A stretch of 59,808 nt of DNA, from NCBI GenBank assembly GCA_036499395.1, contig DASYDW010000143.1, positions 1 to 59,808 of the forward strand. Reading direction: 5' to 3'. Every line of letters starts with the position of its first letter. Position 1 is the stretch's first letter. Position numbers and translations under genes: made by a program. Positions 18,191-28,616 of the stretch are shown here, piece after piece. Source of the DNA: Pirellulales bacterium (GTDB lineage Bacteria > Planctomycetota > Planctomycetia > Pirellulales > JACPPG01). The notes below the pieces were generated by a model that was given only the letters and a program-made list of their open reading frames with translations, was not told the origin of the DNA and ran no database searches.

Positions 18191-18674
18191 AACCTCTGCA
18201 GCCCCGTAATGTAGAAATCGTTCGTGGAGGAGCCTTTGCCGATGCCGTAGGTGCGAATAATCGGCCATGGGTCGCCCTGGCACGCTGACGGACACGGTAG
18301 TGATCGACGCCCTAGGGGCCATGACGGCGCGCCGATTTGCGGCTTAGGGCGTGGTAGAAGAGCCGAATGTTCCGAAAAAAAGATTGCCGCGGAGTGCAAC
18401 GCCGTCAAGGGGCGAAGGTCCCGCCGTGGCAAGCGCCATTGTACGGTGAATGTAGATTTGAGGGACGCAGCTTTCGCAAGTTTTGCATAAAATGCCCGCA
18501 TGAATCATTGTAGATGTAGGTTTTGATCGGTGGGATTTGCCGCCCGAATATTGGGCTGCGGATGAGGATATAACGAATCTGCAAGTATGCCATTGCGTCG
18601 TTCGAGGGCACACTTATTCTTTAGGCGTGCTTCTTCCAAAATGCGGCGCGTAGACCGAGTGGGGATCGTTCTTT
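18191..18674. other. 484-bp intergenic region between divergent genes
   Basis: No gene is recognised. It lies between the starts of the beta-helix gene (minus) and the methyltransferase-like gene (plus), so it should carry two promoters. The part at about 18480-18620 is more AT-rich than the surroundings. No clear hairpin or operator was found. Confidence 0.4.
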
Positions 18675-19493
18675 ATGAAGTCGTTTTTGCGGAACGCCGC
18701 GGTGTACGTCACTGACAAGGCGCTGCTGAATCTCGCACTACGGGCTTACGACAATCGCAGTGCGCGAGCACGGAAGCACCTCGCTCAATATGCTCCCGAC
18801 GTGCAGGAATATATGAAGCTGCGGCTTTCCCGAGGCGCCGCTGACCACACCTTCCTCGCTTGGAAGCTGCTGGAACTTATCTATCAGTTGGAGCGCATTC
18901 GCCCGCAATCGATCGTCGAGTTCGGCTCGGGGATTACCACGTACATCTTTGCTCGGTACGCGGCACGGCACAACGCGTCGATCGTAACGGTCGACGAGAC
19001 CCCCGAATGGCAGCAGGTGGTCCGCAGCGAGCTTCCCGATCAACTGCGAAAGCTGGTGCAATGGGAGCAGCGCAAAAGTTGCAGTGAGGTTCAGGAATCC
19101 GGGCAGGTCGTCTTTTACGAACAAGGTTATAGTGCGTCATTACCCAAGACCATTGACTTGGCCTACGTGGACGGCCCGACCTGCCTGGATATTGGCGGCA
19201 AGAAGACTCCCTGCATCGATGTGCCGAAATTGCTCGCCTCCGGCCACGTCGTGCGAAACGTACTGTACGATTATCGCTTGGATAGCGCGGACTACTTGCT
19301 CGATGCGCCGGTTGGGCTGCGCTACGATGGCGATCTTTTCTACGAGCTACAGTACAAACGATCCGGTTGCGCCATGGGCTTGACCGATCGGCACCACACC
19401 CATCTGTACCAGCGAACCGAAGAAGTCGGTGCCGGTGCTAAAACCGAAACGAGTGACGCCGCGAGTGTCTCGGCCGAACCGGCTGCAAGGTAA
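18675..19493 (+). CDS. SAM-dependent methyltransferase-like protein
   Basis: A 272-residue protein. Residues about 79-95 (SIVEFGSGITTYIFARYA) look like motif I of class I methyltransferases, followed by a strand ending in an acidic residue (IVTVDET) where the SAM ribose would bind, and later DLAYVDGPTC at the motif IV position. The first 70 residues are helical and charged, and the last 30 are low-complexity Thr/Ala/Glu. Substrate is unknown. The fold resembles small-molecule or sugar methyltransferases encoded near surface-polysaccharide genes, but no glycan cluster is adjacent. An alternative is a catalytically inactive Rossmann protein. Confidence 0.6.
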   Translation: MKSFLRNAAVYVTDKALLNLALRAYDNRSARARKHLAQYAPDVQEYMKLRLSRGAADHTFLAWKLLELIYQLERIRPQSIVEFGSGITTYIFARYAARHNASIVTVDETPEWQQVVRSELPDQLRKLVQWEQRKSCSEVQESGQVVFYEQGYSASLPKTIDLAYVDGPTCLDIGGKKTPCIDVPKLLASGHVVRNVLYDYRLDSADYLLDAPVGLRYDGDLFYELQYKRSGCAMGLTDRHHTHLYQRTEEVGAGAKTETSDAASVSAEPAAR

Positions 19494-19733
19494 CGGCGGA
19501 AAAGCGCGCGATCGGAGCCGTTCGATCCAGCGGGCTGGCGAACTGCGGTGGGCCGTCCGAGGACAGGGCCTAATGGTCGGACGGGGCCCGCAAGTAGCCC
19601 AGCGGATGCGGCTTAGCGGCCACACGGCAAGGCCCTTCAAATGGCAGCGAATTGCCGCCAGAGATCGATCGCATGCCGCGACGATCGCAGCCCCCTGTGA
19701 TCCCCGTGCGGGGGTTCACTAGCTGCCCAAAAA

Positions 19734-19817
19734 TGCCGAAGAGAGGACTCGAACCTCCACGACCTTACGGCCACAACGTCCTGAGCGTTGCGCGTCTGCC
19801 AATTCCGCCACTTCGGC
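19734..19817 (-). tRNA. tRNA-Leu (anticodon CAG)
   Basis: An 84-nt class II tRNA on the minus strand. Acceptor GCCGAAG pairs with CTTCGGC, with A as discriminator base. The anticodon arm is CAACG / CTCAGGA / CGTTG, giving anticodon CAG. The long variable arm (GTGGCCGTAAGGTCGT region) and the T-loop GGTTCGAGTCC are present. CCA is not encoded. Confidence 0.96.
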
Positions 19818-19895
19818 TGGGGTCCTCATTTATAGGTCAAGAAGGGGTCCCGTTCAAGCCGCTTCGGGCGGCCCCCACTTCGCAAATCACGGCAC

Positions 19896-20240
19896 TTAAT
19901 AGCGCGATACGGTGCGATCGATTTCTTCGGCCCAGCGATCGATGCCGCCGACCATCGTGCGGGCTTTAGCAAAGCCTTGCCCGCGAAGCCAATTGGCCAC
20001 GCGCTCGCTACGCCCGCCGTGGTGGCAATGCACGATGACTTCTTGATCGCGATAGGCGTCGAGCTCGCCAAGGCGGGCGGAAAGCTCGCTCATCGGCAGC
20101 AACCTTGCACCTTCGATGTGCGCGATCGAATACTCGTCCACCTCGCGGCAATCGAGCAGCATAAACGCCTCGCCCGTATCGAGCTTATCCTTCACGCCGC
20201 GGCAGGTGACCTCGAGGGGGCAATCGTGTTCGGCATTCAT
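19896..20240 (-). CDS. Rhodanese-domain sulfurtransferase
   Basis: A 114-residue single-domain rhodanese. The landmarks are the LLDCREVDEYSIAHIEGA strand-turn, with the catalytic Cys72 in VHCHHGGRSERVA, the loop that carries the persulfide. A GGIDRWAEEIDR helix ends the domain. Single-domain rhodaneses pass sulfur from a persulfide donor, or act as arsenate/phosphatase relatives; the active-site loop of six residues with Gly-Gly-Arg-Ser fits sulfur transfer. It stands alone, next to tRNA-Leu, with no operon partner. Confidence 0.92.
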   Translation of the reverse strand: MNAEHDCPLEVTCRGVKDKLDTGEAFMLLDCREVDEYSIAHIEGARLLPMSELSARLGELDAYRDQEVIVHCHHGGRSERVANWLRGQGFAKARTMVGGIDRWAEEIDRTVSRY

Positions 20241-20592
20241 GACGGATTAAACTCGCGGGAAAGAGAACGACTAGCGGTTACGGCAATTCAGGCCATTTTG
20301 GCCAGGATGATGGGCATCGCAGAGCACTAGATTCTACGTCCGTGCGGCCGAAACGTGAAGCTGAGGCCACTGACCGGCGATTGCTGCTGTCCGTCACCGC
20401 TTGAACCGGGCCTGGCATGCCGGGACAATGGACTGAGAAGGTCGGTACCGGCGGAGTCATGGGCGTGAGGTAGTTCGTGCCCGGCTGCGTCTGGCGCGGC
20501 TCAAATCGTGGGACCGCGGCGGACCGAGTTCATCAATTCACCGCCGCGCACATCGGGATGCGGGGCGTGATCATCACGGAGGGCAGGGCCGA
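20241..20592. other. 352-bp intergenic region before addB
   Basis: No gene, RNA or repeat is recognised. It separates the start of the rhodanese gene (minus) from the start of addB (plus), so it should hold promoters for both. Short open frames here look like chance. Confidence 0.4.
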
Positions 20593-23500
20593 ATGCTGGG
20601 ACGCGTGGCAGTCATCGCTGGGCCGTCGGGAAGTGGCAAAACGGAACGCCTGCTGACCGGCCATCGCGAGGCATTGCGCACCGGGCCCATCGGCGGCTCG
20701 CTGTGGATTTCTCCGACGCATCGCAGCGCTGCCGAGGTTCGCCAGCGGCTGTTGGAGGGGGAACTGCGGGCATGCTTTGCCCCCGGGGTAATGACGTTCG
20801 ACCAATTTGCCGAGCAGGTTCTGGCCGCCAGTGAAAGGGTCGTGCAGCCGATCACGGACCTTATCAAGCGGCAGATTCTGCGGCGGCTGATTCAACGTGC
20901 GGTTGATGCAAAGGGTTTGAAGTATTTCGCCCCGATCGCCGGAACCACTGGATTTGTCGACCTGGTCGCCGAATTCATTAGCGAATTGAAGCGGCAGGAA
21001 ATCTGGCCCGATGAGTTCCGGAAAGCCTGCGGACGTGATGCTCAGCTGAAGGATGGCGATTTAGTAGCGATCTACGAAGCCTATCAACTGCATCTCAACG
21101 AACGCCAGTTGTATGACGGCGAAGGGCGCTTTTGGACGGCCCGCGAGTTGCTGCGCGAGGGGCAGACGCGCCCCTTCGAAGCCTTGCGCCATGTCGTGGT
21201 CGACGGTTTCACGGAATTCACGCGCCCGCAGCACGAGATCCTCCGAATCCTTTCAGATCGCGTCGCGTCGTTGCAGGTTTCGCTGCTAATGGAAGCCGAG
21301 ACGGACCGGCCCAACCTGTTCGCGAAGCCGCGCGCGGCGTGCCAGGAAATGAAGCGGCGGCTGCCGAACCTCGCCATCGAAACGCTCGATCGCCTACCGC
21401 GGTCCGCCTGGCCGGCGCAGGCACATGTCGAACAAGAGTTATTCAAAAGCCCTCGGCTGGTACGCCCGGCCGAGGATGCGGCAGGCATCGAAGTGAGCGA
21501 AGCGGGGCGGGTGATTGACGAGTTGAATCTGGTGGGACGTCAGATCAAGCAGTTGCTTGTCCAGGGAGATAAACGTCAAGGTTGCAAGGTCAGCCCGGCG
21601 GATGTCGCGGTCGTTATGCGTTCGCCCGGCGCACTTTCGACGCTACTGCGCGAGGTCTTCGACGAGTTGGGCGTTCCGTACGCGCTGGAGCAGGGAACTC
21701 CGCTAACTCAATCTCCGATCCTGGCCGCCTTGATCGCGGTATTTCGCTTGCACGTTGAAGATTGGCCGTTTCGTGGGCTGTTGCATCTCTTGGGGAACAA
21801 CTACTTTCGGCCTGCTTGGGATATTTGGTCGCCGGGCGCGAGTGTCATTCGGGCTGATCGGACGATCCGCTCATTGCAAGTGGCGCGTGGCCGCAAGGCG
21901 TTATTAACGGCCGTGCGGCGTGCAACGAGCATCGCAGATTTGAACGATTTCGACGCGCGCAGGCGCCGCGACGACGCGCGGCAGACGTTCCCCATTCTCG
22001 AGCGTCTGGCCGCGGCGTTCGATCACCTGCCGGCGCGCGCAACGATCAGCGCGTGGATGGATGCGCTGACGGGCCTGGGGAAAGAGATCGGGCTGACAGC
22101 GGGGATCGACTTTGCCGCGACGGATGATCCGTTTGCGCAACAGGATGAAGCCGCCTGGCAAATGATGCGTGAAGTTCTCGCGTCTGTTGAGAAGTCCATG
22201 ACGCCCCAGGGAGCGGCCGCCGAAGAATTCGACGCGGCCGGTATGTTTGATCTGTTGAGCGACGTTGTGCAGTCCGGCATGCTCCGCTCGACGATCAACG
22301 AAACGGGACGGGTGCGAGTGCTGTCGGCCACCAGCGTCCGGGCGCTATCGATCCCGTATTTGTTTTTCGTCGGCTTGTCGGAACGAGCGTTTCCGCCCCC
22401 TGAGCGCGCTGACCGATTGTACGCAGAGTCCGACTACGAGCGGTTCGCCGAGGCGGGCTTGCCGCTGGTATTGCGTGCCGACATCAGCCAGCAAGAGATG
22501 CTGCTGTTCTATGAAGTGATAACCCGCGCGCGGCGCCGCCTGCACCTGAGTTTTCCCGGCCTCGATGAGAAAGGGCAGCCGCTTTTGGCGAGTCCTTTTC
22601 TGGGGGAATTGGAAGAGGCGTGCGGTGGAAAGGTAGAGCGGTTCCGCATTGATGATCTGCGACCGATCCCGCACCGGGCTCTGGCCGCGGGCGGTACCGA
22701 CCAACGAATTCTCGCCGTGGCGCACGCGGCGGGAATCGACGTCACGCGTGGCGCGAAGGATCATGCCATTGACGCAACGGGACTACTGGCGGGTCTGGCC
22801 ACGGAACCGACGCGCCCACTGTTCGAAAATATCGAGGCCGGACTGGCCGCGATTGTCAGCAGAGCGGACCGCGTCGATTTCGGTCCCTTCGAAGGGATGC
22901 TTGGCTCTGCGGCCACGCGTATGCTGCAAGCCGACTTCGGTCCGCAGGTTCGCTTCAGCGCGAGTCGCCTGGAGCAATATCAGCAGTGCCCCTACCGATT
23001 CTTTTTATCGAACGTGTTGAGCTTGCGTCCGGTCGAAGAACTGAATGTGAGCATTGATCCCTTATCGCGCGGGGCGACGTTGCACGAGGCGCTGGCGCGC
23101 CTACACAGAGAGGTGAATAGCGCGGTGGGGCGTCCGGTATCGCCGGCGGATCCGGCGGCCAAGGCCGCCTTTCGTGATGCGACGGAAAAACTGCTCGCTG
23201 AACTGGAATTGCGTGCCCAGGACCGGGCGCAGCCCTTTCAAGCGGCGCTGGCCGAGATCGAACGCCGGCAGTTGCGTAATTGGCTGGAGGAATATGCCGG
23301 TCAGCACGCGCGGTATGACGCGCTGTGGAGCAAGCTCGACGAGCCACTTGCGCCGGCGTACTTTGAGGTGTCGTTCGGTGATGAGCGGCTGAGCGACGAT
23401 CCTCTTTCCACCGCCGAACCGCTGCTTCTGACTGACGGCAAGCGGCAAGTATTGGTGCGTGGCCGCATCGATCGTGTCGACCTGGGGCGCGCCGGCGGAA

Positions 23501-23934
23501 AGCCGGTCTTCGGCGTGTTGGACTATAAGTCGGGCAGCTCGGCCCGCTACGGCCTCGCGGCGATCGAATCGGGAGACGCGCTGCAGGTTTTTCTGTACGC
23601 CCTGGCCGCTGAGCAGTTGCTCGCGCGCGAGGGAAGCCTGCCGTGGGCTGCTGGCTATTGGTTCATCGCTGGAAAGGGCTACCCGAAGGCACCTCCACTC
23701 CCCATGCATGAACTTCGCGATGATGTGCCGAAGCTGACCGAGTTGTGGCAGCAAGTGCGGGAGGCCGATACCTCACGCGTCATCGCGATGGTGGAGAGCA
23801 TTCGTGCCGGCCGTTTTCCGGTGTTTAGTCGCGATGACGAATGCACGAGTTTTTGCGACTTTGCGACCGTGTGCCGAGTTAACCAGGCGAGGGCAACGGA
23901 GAAGCCATGGCAACCGCCACCAGTTCCGGAGTAA
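20593..23934 (+). CDS. addB: AddB-like ATP-dependent helicase-nuclease subunit
   Basis: A 1113-residue protein with an N-terminal Walker A (GPSGSGKT, 10-17), inactive-helicase-like middle and a C-terminal PD-(D/E)XK nuclease with DYKSG (D977, K979). Four cysteines fit the AddB iron-sulfur cluster: C799 (QQCPYRFF) and C1084, C1088, C1094 (CTSFCDFATVC). The helicase-to-nuclease order and the addA gene overlapping by 28 bp identify the pair. AddAB resects double-strand breaks to feed RecA-dependent recombination and, in other bacteria, responds to Chi-type sites. This is near the usual length for AddB. Confidence 0.88.
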   Translation: MLGRVAVIAGPSGSGKTERLLTGHREALRTGPIGGSLWISPTHRSAAEVRQRLLEGELRACFAPGVMTFDQFAEQVLAASERVVQPITDLIKRQILRRLIQRAVDAKGLKYFAPIAGTTGFVDLVAEFISELKRQEIWPDEFRKACGRDAQLKDGDLVAIYEAYQLHLNERQLYDGEGRFWTARELLREGQTRPFEALRHVVVDGFTEFTRPQHEILRILSDRVASLQVSLLMEAETDRPNLFAKPRAACQEMKRRLPNLAIETLDRLPRSAWPAQAHVEQELFKSPRLVRPAEDAAGIEVSEAGRVIDELNLVGRQIKQLLVQGDKRQGCKVSPADVAVVMRSPGALSTLLREVFDELGVPYALEQGTPLTQSPILAALIAVFRLHVEDWPFRGLLHLLGNNYFRPAWDIWSPGASVIRADRTIRSLQVARGRKALLTAVRRATSIADLNDFDARRRRDDARQTFPILERLAAAFDHLPARATISAWMDALTGLGKEIGLTAGIDFAATDDPFAQQDEAAWQMMREVLASVEKSMTPQGAAAEEFDAAGMFDLLSDVVQSGMLRSTINETGRVRVLSATSVRALSIPYLFFVGLSERAFPPPERADRLYAESDYERFAEAGLPLVLRADISQQEMLLFYEVITRARRRLHLSFPGLDEKGQPLLASPFLGELEEACGGKVERFRIDDLRPIPHRALAAGGTDQRILAVAHAAGIDVTRGAKDHAIDATGLLAGLATEPTRPLFENIEAGLAAIVSRADRVDFGPFEGMLGSAATRMLQADFGPQVRFSASRLEQYQQCPYRFFLSNVLSLRPVEELNVSIDPLSRGATLHEALARLHREVNSAVGRPVSPADPAAKAAFRDATEKLLAELELRAQDRAQPFQAALAEIERRQLRNWLEEYAGQHARYDALWSKLDEPLAPAYFEVSFGDERLSDDPLSTAEPLLLTDGKRQVLVRGRIDRVDLGRAGGKPVFGVLDYKSGSSARYGLAAIESGDALQVFLYALAAEQLLAREGSLPWAAGYWFIAGKGYPKAPPLPMHELRDDVPKLTELWQQVREADTSRVIAMVESIRAGRFPVFSRDDECTSFCDFATVCRVNQARATEKPWQPPPVPE

Positions 23935-26900
23935 CCGAGGAGCAGCACGACGCAATCAACAAGCGTGGCGTCTCGATCGCGCTGTCAGCCGGCGCCGGCT
24001 GCGGGAAAACGCATGTCCTTGTGGAGCGATTTCTGGCGGCGCTTTCGCCGGAAACCAACTCGGAGGGGGGCAGTTCGTCGTCGTTGTCGCGATTGATCGC
24101 GATTACGTTCACGGACCGCGCGGCGCGCGAAATGCGCGATCGGTTGCGCCGCAAGTGCCGCGATCGCTTGCACAAAGCGAGCGACCAGGAAGCGCCGGCC
24201 TGGCTGGCCTTGCTGCGCGAATTGGAAACGGCCCGGGTTAGTACGATCCACGCCTTCTGCGGAGCGCTGTTGCGTGCGCATGCTGTCGAGGCCGATATCG
24301 ATCCGCACTTCCAGATTCTGCAGCCGGGGCAATCGGCCACGCTTTTTTCCGAGCAAATCGACGATCAGTTGCGCGCGCAGTTGGGGAACATGAACGAGGA
24401 TCTTTTAGATCTGGTCGTTATGTTCAATCTGCCCAGGCTGCGCGAAATGTTTCAGCATCTGCTGGGGCATCGGCATGAGATCGATTTTGCCGCCTGGGCC
24501 AAGATGACGCCGCAAGAGCTAGTCAAAAAATGGCAAAAAGTCGAACGCGACGAGCTTCTGCCGCAATTGCGAGACAAGTTCCTCGAGCTTCCCGAGGTTG
24601 CGACGGTACGCAAGATCGTCGGCAATTGGACGCCGGAGAATCAGAAACTGATCGAGCGATTTGAGGCGCTGAAAATGCAACTCGCGGCGCTCGACGGCGG
24701 CGCCGACATCCTGCCGGCCTGGGCGATCATCCGCGAGTCCGCCACGGTACAGTACGTCACCCACGAGCGCCATTGGCGGAGTCTCGGCGCCGAACGGTAC
24801 GCTGAATATCGCGACGCTGTTAAGGCCGTGCGAAAATGGATCGACGATACACTGCCGAAATGTGGTATCGAACCCAACGTGGCCTTAGCCAGTGCCTCGG
24901 CAGGCCTGGCACTGTTGCGCGTGGCTGAGCCAATTCTGCAAGCGTATGAGAAACAAAAACGCGAACTCGGTCTGCTCGATTTCGATGATCTGTTGGCGCT
25001 GACGCGCAAGTTGTTGAACAGTACGCACGGCGAGAAATTGCGCAACCGGCTGTCATCGCAGTTGGATTTGTTATTAGTCGACGAGTTTCAGGATACTGAT
25101 CCGCTGCAGGTCGAGTTGGTCAAGGCCCTGTGCGGCGACCAGCTCGAACGCGGCAAACTATTCTTCGTCGGCGACGCGAAGCAATCCATCTACCGATTTC
25201 GCGGCGCGGATCCTGCAGTGTTTCGGGAGTTGCAAAAGAAGATTCCGTCGGAAGGTCGGCTGCCACTAACGAAGAATTTTCGCAGTCAGCCGGCGGTGCT
25301 CGATTTCGTAAATGCCCTGTTTTGCGAGCGCTTAGACAAGGGACAGTACCGTCCGCTTACTGCGAGTCGGCCTGCACTTGCGCAAGCGCCGGCTATTGAA
25401 TTCCTGTGGGCAACGCTGCCGGGCGACAATGTCGAACGGGTAACGGTCGAGCCATTGCGACGCTGCGAGGCGGATTGGCTCGCGCGGCGATTGGCTGCTC
25501 TCCTCGATTCCCACGAGATTCTCGTGCCGGATCGGGCGACCGGTGAATCGCGGCCGGCCGGGCCGGGTGATGTGGCTATCTTGTTCCGCGCGCTATCGGA
25601 CGTGCGGTACTACGAAGAGGCGCTGCGTCGCTACGGAATTCCCCATTATCTCGTCGGCGGTGGTGCCTTTTATGCGCAGCAAGAGATTTTTGACCTGCTG
25701 AACTTGCTGCGGGCGATCGACGCGCCGGGCGATGACGTCAGCCTGGTCGGTGTGCTGCGCAGCCCGTTCTTTTCGCTAGCGGACGAGACGCTATTCTGGC
25801 TCGGGCAACACCCGGAAGGGATAACGGCCGGCCTGTTCGCGACGGAGTTGCCGAAGGACTTGGATCGAGAGCAACGGCGCCAGGCCAAGTTCGCGGCCGA
25901 AACCTTGTTGTACTTGCGAGCGCGTAAAGATCGCTTGCCGGTGGCGGCGCTCATTCGCGAGGCGCTAGCTCGCACTGGCTATGACGCCCTGCTACTGGCG
26001 GAATTCCTGGGCGAGCGGAAGCTGGCCAACTTGCGAAAAATGATCGACCAGGCCCGCGGATTCGACGAGTCAGGAATTTTCACTTTGTCGGACTTCATTC
26101 ACGAACTCGGCGAGTTCATCGCCCGGCAGCCGGACGAGCCGCCGGCGCCCGTGGAACTCGAAAACAGCACCGTCGTTCGGTTGATGACAATTCATCAGGC
26201 GAAGGGGCTGGAATTTCCGGTCGTGATCGTTCCGGATCTGGCCCGAGCGAAGCGCAATTCGCAAGATGCGTTCGAATTCGATAAAGAATTGGGGCCGCTC
26301 GTTAGGGCAAAAACCAGCCCGGCCAGCGAGGGAGCTTGCGGTCTCGATCTGTTTCGAAAAATGGAAGAGCCGGAGGAAGCTGACGAAGGGATTCGTCTGT
26401 TGTACGTCGCGACGACCCGGGCCGCGGATTATTTGATGCTGTCGGCGGGAGTCAAGAATCTGGACGAGCCGCCAGGATGGCTCGAGTTTGTTGGCGAACG
26501 ATTCGACCTGCGCTCGGGCGACCTGCGCGTGGCACTGCCCCCGGAGTACGGGCGACCACGAGTCAATGTGACGCTCGAGGAACCGCCGGCGCCACGGAAG
26601 ACAACAGACGGTGCGGGACACGTTGATTGGAAATCGATCACGACACAGGCGCACGAGCGGGCTGCAAACGGTCGGGGCATTTTGCCACCGCTAGTGGCGC
26701 CGCTGTCTGCCGACCGAACGGCCCAGCGTGTCTTTTCGTTTTCGCGGCTGGCGAGCGATTTAAAAGTCGAAACATCCTGGCCAGACGTCGTCACCGATGA
26801 AGGACGCGCCGCCGTCGAGCTTTTGACCGACGACGTGGCGGGTGATGCCACGAAGCTCGGATCGCTGGTCCATGCCGTGCTTGCGCAGGTGGCATTCAGC

Positions 26901-27410
26901 AATGAGCGAAAAGTTGCAGAGCGGTGCCGAGATGAGTTAGCGCGACGATTTGCGACGGCCGACGTCAATCTTGAATCGGCCGCCGCGATGATCGAGCAGT
27001 TTTTGCGTTCGCCGCGCGCCGAGGCCCTGCGGCAGGCGCAGGCCGTGCATCGGGAACTGGAGTTTTTGCTGCGGTGGCCGCCCGGGGGGGCAGGGGAGGG
27101 GCAATCGATTCAAGGTGTCATCGATTGCTTGTATCAGGACCGCGACGGAGGCTGGCACATCCTGGATTACAAGACGAATCGGGTGTCGGCTGCCGGTGTG
27201 CCGCGGCTGGCGGCCAGTTACGAATTGCAAATGGCGCTCTACGCGCTGGCTGTAGACGAAGTATTGGGCGTCAGCCCCACGAGCCTGACGCTCTATTTTC
27301 TGCAACCGAAGGTCGAGCACGCGGTGCCTTGGAACATGGAATCGCGGGCGCGCGTCATCGAGCGGGTGAATGCGGCGCTGGGAAGCTGGCAAGCCGCGAC
27401 GGCGAATTAA
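23907..27410 (+). CDS. addA: AddA UvrD-type helicase/nuclease subunit
   Basis: An 1167-residue superfamily 1 helicase. Walker A is GAGCGKT (29-35), the motif Ia region is LIAITFTDRAAREMRDR, the DEAD-box equivalent is DEFQDTDP (392-399), motif IV-V elements include MTIHQAKGLEFPVV, and motif VI is LLYVATTRAA. The C-terminal nuclease has ILDYKTN (D1087, K1089). With AddB it forms the heterodimer that unwinds and trims broken ends. The ATG lies inside the end of addB, 28 bp before its stop, with GGAG a few nt upstream, so translational coupling is likely. The stop codon overlaps the stop of the convergent YheT-like gene by two bases. Confidence 0.95.
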   Translation: MATATSSGVTEEQHDAINKRGVSIALSAGAGCGKTHVLVERFLAALSPETNSEGGSSSSLSRLIAITFTDRAAREMRDRLRRKCRDRLHKASDQEAPAWLALLRELETARVSTIHAFCGALLRAHAVEADIDPHFQILQPGQSATLFSEQIDDQLRAQLGNMNEDLLDLVVMFNLPRLREMFQHLLGHRHEIDFAAWAKMTPQELVKKWQKVERDELLPQLRDKFLELPEVATVRKIVGNWTPENQKLIERFEALKMQLAALDGGADILPAWAIIRESATVQYVTHERHWRSLGAERYAEYRDAVKAVRKWIDDTLPKCGIEPNVALASASAGLALLRVAEPILQAYEKQKRELGLLDFDDLLALTRKLLNSTHGEKLRNRLSSQLDLLLVDEFQDTDPLQVELVKALCGDQLERGKLFFVGDAKQSIYRFRGADPAVFRELQKKIPSEGRLPLTKNFRSQPAVLDFVNALFCERLDKGQYRPLTASRPALAQAPAIEFLWATLPGDNVERVTVEPLRRCEADWLARRLAALLDSHEILVPDRATGESRPAGPGDVAILFRALSDVRYYEEALRRYGIPHYLVGGGAFYAQQEIFDLLNLLRAIDAPGDDVSLVGVLRSPFFSLADETLFWLGQHPEGITAGLFATELPKDLDREQRRQAKFAAETLLYLRARKDRLPVAALIREALARTGYDALLLAEFLGERKLANLRKMIDQARGFDESGIFTLSDFIHELGEFIARQPDEPPAPVELENSTVVRLMTIHQAKGLEFPVVIVPDLARAKRNSQDAFEFDKELGPLVRAKTSPASEGACGLDLFRKMEEPEEADEGIRLLYVATTRAADYLMLSAGVKNLDEPPGWLEFVGERFDLRSGDLRVALPPEYGRPRVNVTLEEPPAPRKTTDGAGHVDWKSITTQAHERAANGRGILPPLVAPLSADRTAQRVFSFSRLASDLKVETSWPDVVTDEGRAAVELLTDDVAGDATKLGSLVHAVLAQVAFSNERKVAERCRDELARRFATADVNLESAAAMIEQFLRSPRAEALRQAQAVHRELEFLLRWPPGGAGEGQSIQGVIDCLYQDRDGGWHILDYKTNRVSAAGVPRLAASYELQMALYALAVDEVLGVSPTSLTLYFLQPKVEHAVPWNMESRARVIERVNAALGSWQAATAN

Positions 27411-28489
27411 GTGCGGACGCCGGCCGATGGTGCATGCTCAGCGGGGGCGGGATTCACGTGATGCGGGCGCTGGGCGTCCATCGAATGAAAAGATGGACCG
27501 TGCAATACCCAATCGACGACGCGCCAATCGAGCCAGCGGCGGTCGGGATCGCTGCCGGCCGTGCCGATGAATCCCAAATGGCCGCCGTGACGGGTAACGC
27601 GAAGCGTCGTCGTGGGCGAAAGGCGTAACGCCTCGAACATCTGTCGCGGCACGAGTGGATCGTCCGCCGCTGCGACAATCAGCGTTGGCACGCGGATGTC
27701 CGGCAGCAGCGGGGCTGAACTGGACTGCCGGTAATAATTCTCGGCGGTGCCGAAGCCGCAGACCGGCGCCGTGAACCAATCGTCGATCTCGCGCAGTTGC
27801 CTGGGGCGTCGGGCAAAATCGACCGACACTGCCTGCGGAGCACGGGCCTTGCGGTCGAGCAATTGTTTGCCGAGCAGTTTGGCAAAGTAGCGGTCGTACC
27901 CACGATTACGCAAACGGCCGATCCATGCGGAGCAGGCGGATAAATCCGACGGCGGACAAACGGCCATAACCCGGCACAGGTTATCGGGCGGGCTGCCGGC
28001 GGATTCGCCAGCCAGTTTCAGTGCAATATTTCCGCCGAGCGAATACCCCACCAGCGTGACGGAGGAGCCGGGACATTGTTCAGCGACGTACCGCAGCGCC
28101 GCGGCGGCATCCGCTGAGCGGCCACTGTGATAGGGGAGCCGGGCAAGTTCGACGCCCGCGCCGCAACCGCGCAGGTCCATGCGAAACACACGAACACCAT
28201 GCTCGCAAAGCTTGGCGGCGGTGCGTCGCATGTAAACGCTTTGATGACAGCCGCCGAGGCCATGCATCAACAGCGTCGCCGGATCGCCGGCCGCCCATTC
28301 CGCGGGGCAGTCGTCATGCAAGACGAGTCGGTCGTCGTCGTCGAGCAGAACGTGATGCTGCCGAGCCTGGTACTCGACGAGCGACCCCGGGAAATAAACG
28401 CTGGCCAGGGTTTGCAGATTTCCGCTGCGCAACAGCGGGTGCGGCCGAAAGGTGGGTATGGCGTGATCGTGGACAGTTCGAAAACTCAA
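27407..28489 (-). CDS. YheT-family alpha/beta hydrolase
   Basis: A 360-residue hydrolase with a TTG start; no ATG precedes the conserved N-terminus (FRPHPLLRSGNLQTL), which is typical of the family. The oxyanion segment is LMHGLGG (75-80), the nucleophile S150 is in VGYSLGGN, the acid is likely in VAAADDPLVP and the His in TRHGGHLG. YheT-type proteins are cytoplasmic esterase-like enzymes with no firmly known substrate. It converges on addA with overlapping stops and is not obviously in an operon. Confidence 0.88.
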   Translation of the reverse strand: MSFRTVHDHAIPTFRPHPLLRSGNLQTLASVYFPGSLVEYQARQHHVLLDDDDRLVLHDDCPAEWAAGDPATLLMHGLGGCHQSVYMRRTAAKLCEHGVRVFRMDLRGCGAGVELARLPYHSGRSADAAAALRYVAEQCPGSSVTLVGYSLGGNIALKLAGESAGSPPDNLCRVMAVCPPSDLSACSAWIGRLRNRGYDRYFAKLLGKQLLDRKARAPQAVSVDFARRPRQLREIDDWFTAPVCGFGTAENYYRQSSSAPLLPDIRVPTLIVAAADDPLVPRQMFEALRLSPTTTLRVTRHGGHLGFIGTAGSDPDRRWLDWRVVDWVLHGPSFHSMDAQRPHHVNPAPAEHAPSAGVRT

Positions 28490-28616
28490 GCAATACCTCG
28501 AACGAAATTTTCAAGCACCTGGCTTGTGATTGAAACCGCTGCGGCACGCAGTAGCTTAAGCCCCGTCCGAGCCGTTGGGCAAGCCCTTGGCCGACTAGCA
28601 GCCTAATGCGCCCCGC

